Part shown: piece by piece, positions 63,723 through 64,000 of the stretch
Numbering within the stretch: the first letter of the stretch is position 1
Layout: every line of letters begins with the position of its first letter
Source: Ptiloglossa arizonensis
Lineage: Eukaryota; Arthropoda; Insecta; Hymenoptera; Colletidae
NCBI RefSeq assembly: GCF_051014685.1
Contig: NW_027478488.1
Span: 930,001-994,000, forward strand
Reading direction: 5' to 3'
DNA length: 64,000 bases
The notes under the pieces: model-generated
Seen by the model: only the letters and a program-made list of their open reading frames with translations
Told to the model about the DNA's origin: nothing
Database searches by the model: none
Translations under genes and position numbers: made by a program

Positions 63723-64000
63723 GAGCTCGAGAAATTCCTGTTGCGTCTGAAAGTATAAACTCGCCCGATTACAAAGGTATGTGTATTTTTCCCCTAAGCC
63801 TTTGTAGTTATTGGTTTCGAGTATCAGACTTGCGACAATTTTGATGGTTTCTCAACCGTTCCTTAATTTCAAACTCCCATATCTCGCGAACGGATTGACG
63901 AACTCGACAAATTCCGGTTGCATCTGGAAGCAGAAACTCTCCCGATTACAACGGTATGTGTATTTTTCCCCTAGGCGTTGTAGTTATTGGTTTCGAGTAT
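63723..64000. repeat. Terminal family B unit, start of copy 4 (cut by window end)
   Basis: It repeats the GCGTCTGAAAGTATAAAC monomer, then the GGAAGCAGAAAC monomer. The last bases read CTAGGCGTTGTAG, a short deletion relative to CTAGGCCATAGTAG. The array continues beyond the window. Confidence 0.85.

Larger units (their letters stand above)
30625..64000 (+). repeat. Satellite array, family B (177 bp monomer)
   Basis: About 189 head-to-tail monomers in the same orientation and register as family A. Landmarks in order are GAACTCGAGAAATTCCTG (or GAACACGAGAAATTCCGG), CATCTGAAAGTAGAAACTCG, CCCGATTACAAAGGTATG, TTTTTCCCCTAGGCC, TTTGTAGTTATTGGTTTCG, AGTATCAGACTTGCG, AAAATTTTGATGG, TCTCAACCATTCCTTAAC and TCTCGCGAACGGATT. 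Subtypes differ in the middle of the monomer: CCTTTGTAGTTATTGG, CCACAGTAGTTATTGG, CCATTCCAGTTATTGG with CAGACCAGCG, and TCATTCCAGTTATTCG with CAGAATTTCAAAAA. Consensus identity to family A is about 85%. No gene or mobile element interrupts it. The last monomer is cut by the window end and starts at 63900. Confidence 0.97.

Noticed and set aside
1..64000. CRISPR-like array (regular repeats and spacers)
   Set aside because: The period is 177 bases and the whole period is conserved. There are no short repeats separated by unrelated spacers and no cas genes.
1..64000. Human-type alpha satellite (171 bp)
   Set aside because: The period is 177, not 171, and none of the alpha satellite landmarks I know is present. 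Only the size class and HOR organisation are similar.

Overview
The whole 64 kb window is satellite DNA. I see no gene, RNA gene, transposable element, telomeric repeat or CRISPR array. Monomers of about 177 bp (176-178) follow each other head to tail, all in one orientation, from the first base to the last, roughly 360 copies. This fits heterochromatin of a eukaryotic chromosome, most likely centromeric or pericentromeric. I do not recognise the satellite and cannot name the species. The family A consensus is about 42% GC by hand count.

Two related monomer families sit side by side. Family A fills 1-30624 (about 173 monomers) and family B fills 30625-64000 (about 189). Their consensus monomers are about 85% identical by hand alignment (about 26 differences in 177). 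Most differences fall in the middle of the monomer and in a short box after the common GCGAACGGATTGAC block. The change from A to B is abrupt, in register, and has no filler or intermediate monomers.

Both arrays are built from higher-order repeats (HORs): groups of different monomers copied together as units. In A the clearest are a 12-monomer unit at 2750-6806 (two differences noticed over 1.9 kb), 12- and 15-monomer copies at 6.9-11.4 kb, an 8-monomer unit at 13.2-15.7 kb, a three-monomer cassette reused at 11.9 and 18.9-24.2 kb, a 4-monomer duplication at 20.1-21.4 kb, and large units at 21.4-28.5 kb. In B there are a 12-monomer unit at 32.6-36.7 kb, a precise 2654 bp (15-monomer) tandem duplication at 36.7-42.0 kb, related copies to 46.2 kb, another 15-monomer unit at 48.1-52.3 kb, and units of 15, 21 and 14 monomers from 54.9 kb to the end.

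Three features may bear on function. A degenerate CENP-B-box-like site lies in most A monomers, with 7 of 9 core bases in the consensus and 8 of 9 in some variants. A near-perfect A/T-rich dyad is present in every A monomer. Several array rearrangement junctions fall in the same 30 bp of the monomer, next to or over the CENP-B-like site. The small open frames in the window arise because 177 is divisible by three; they are not credible genes.
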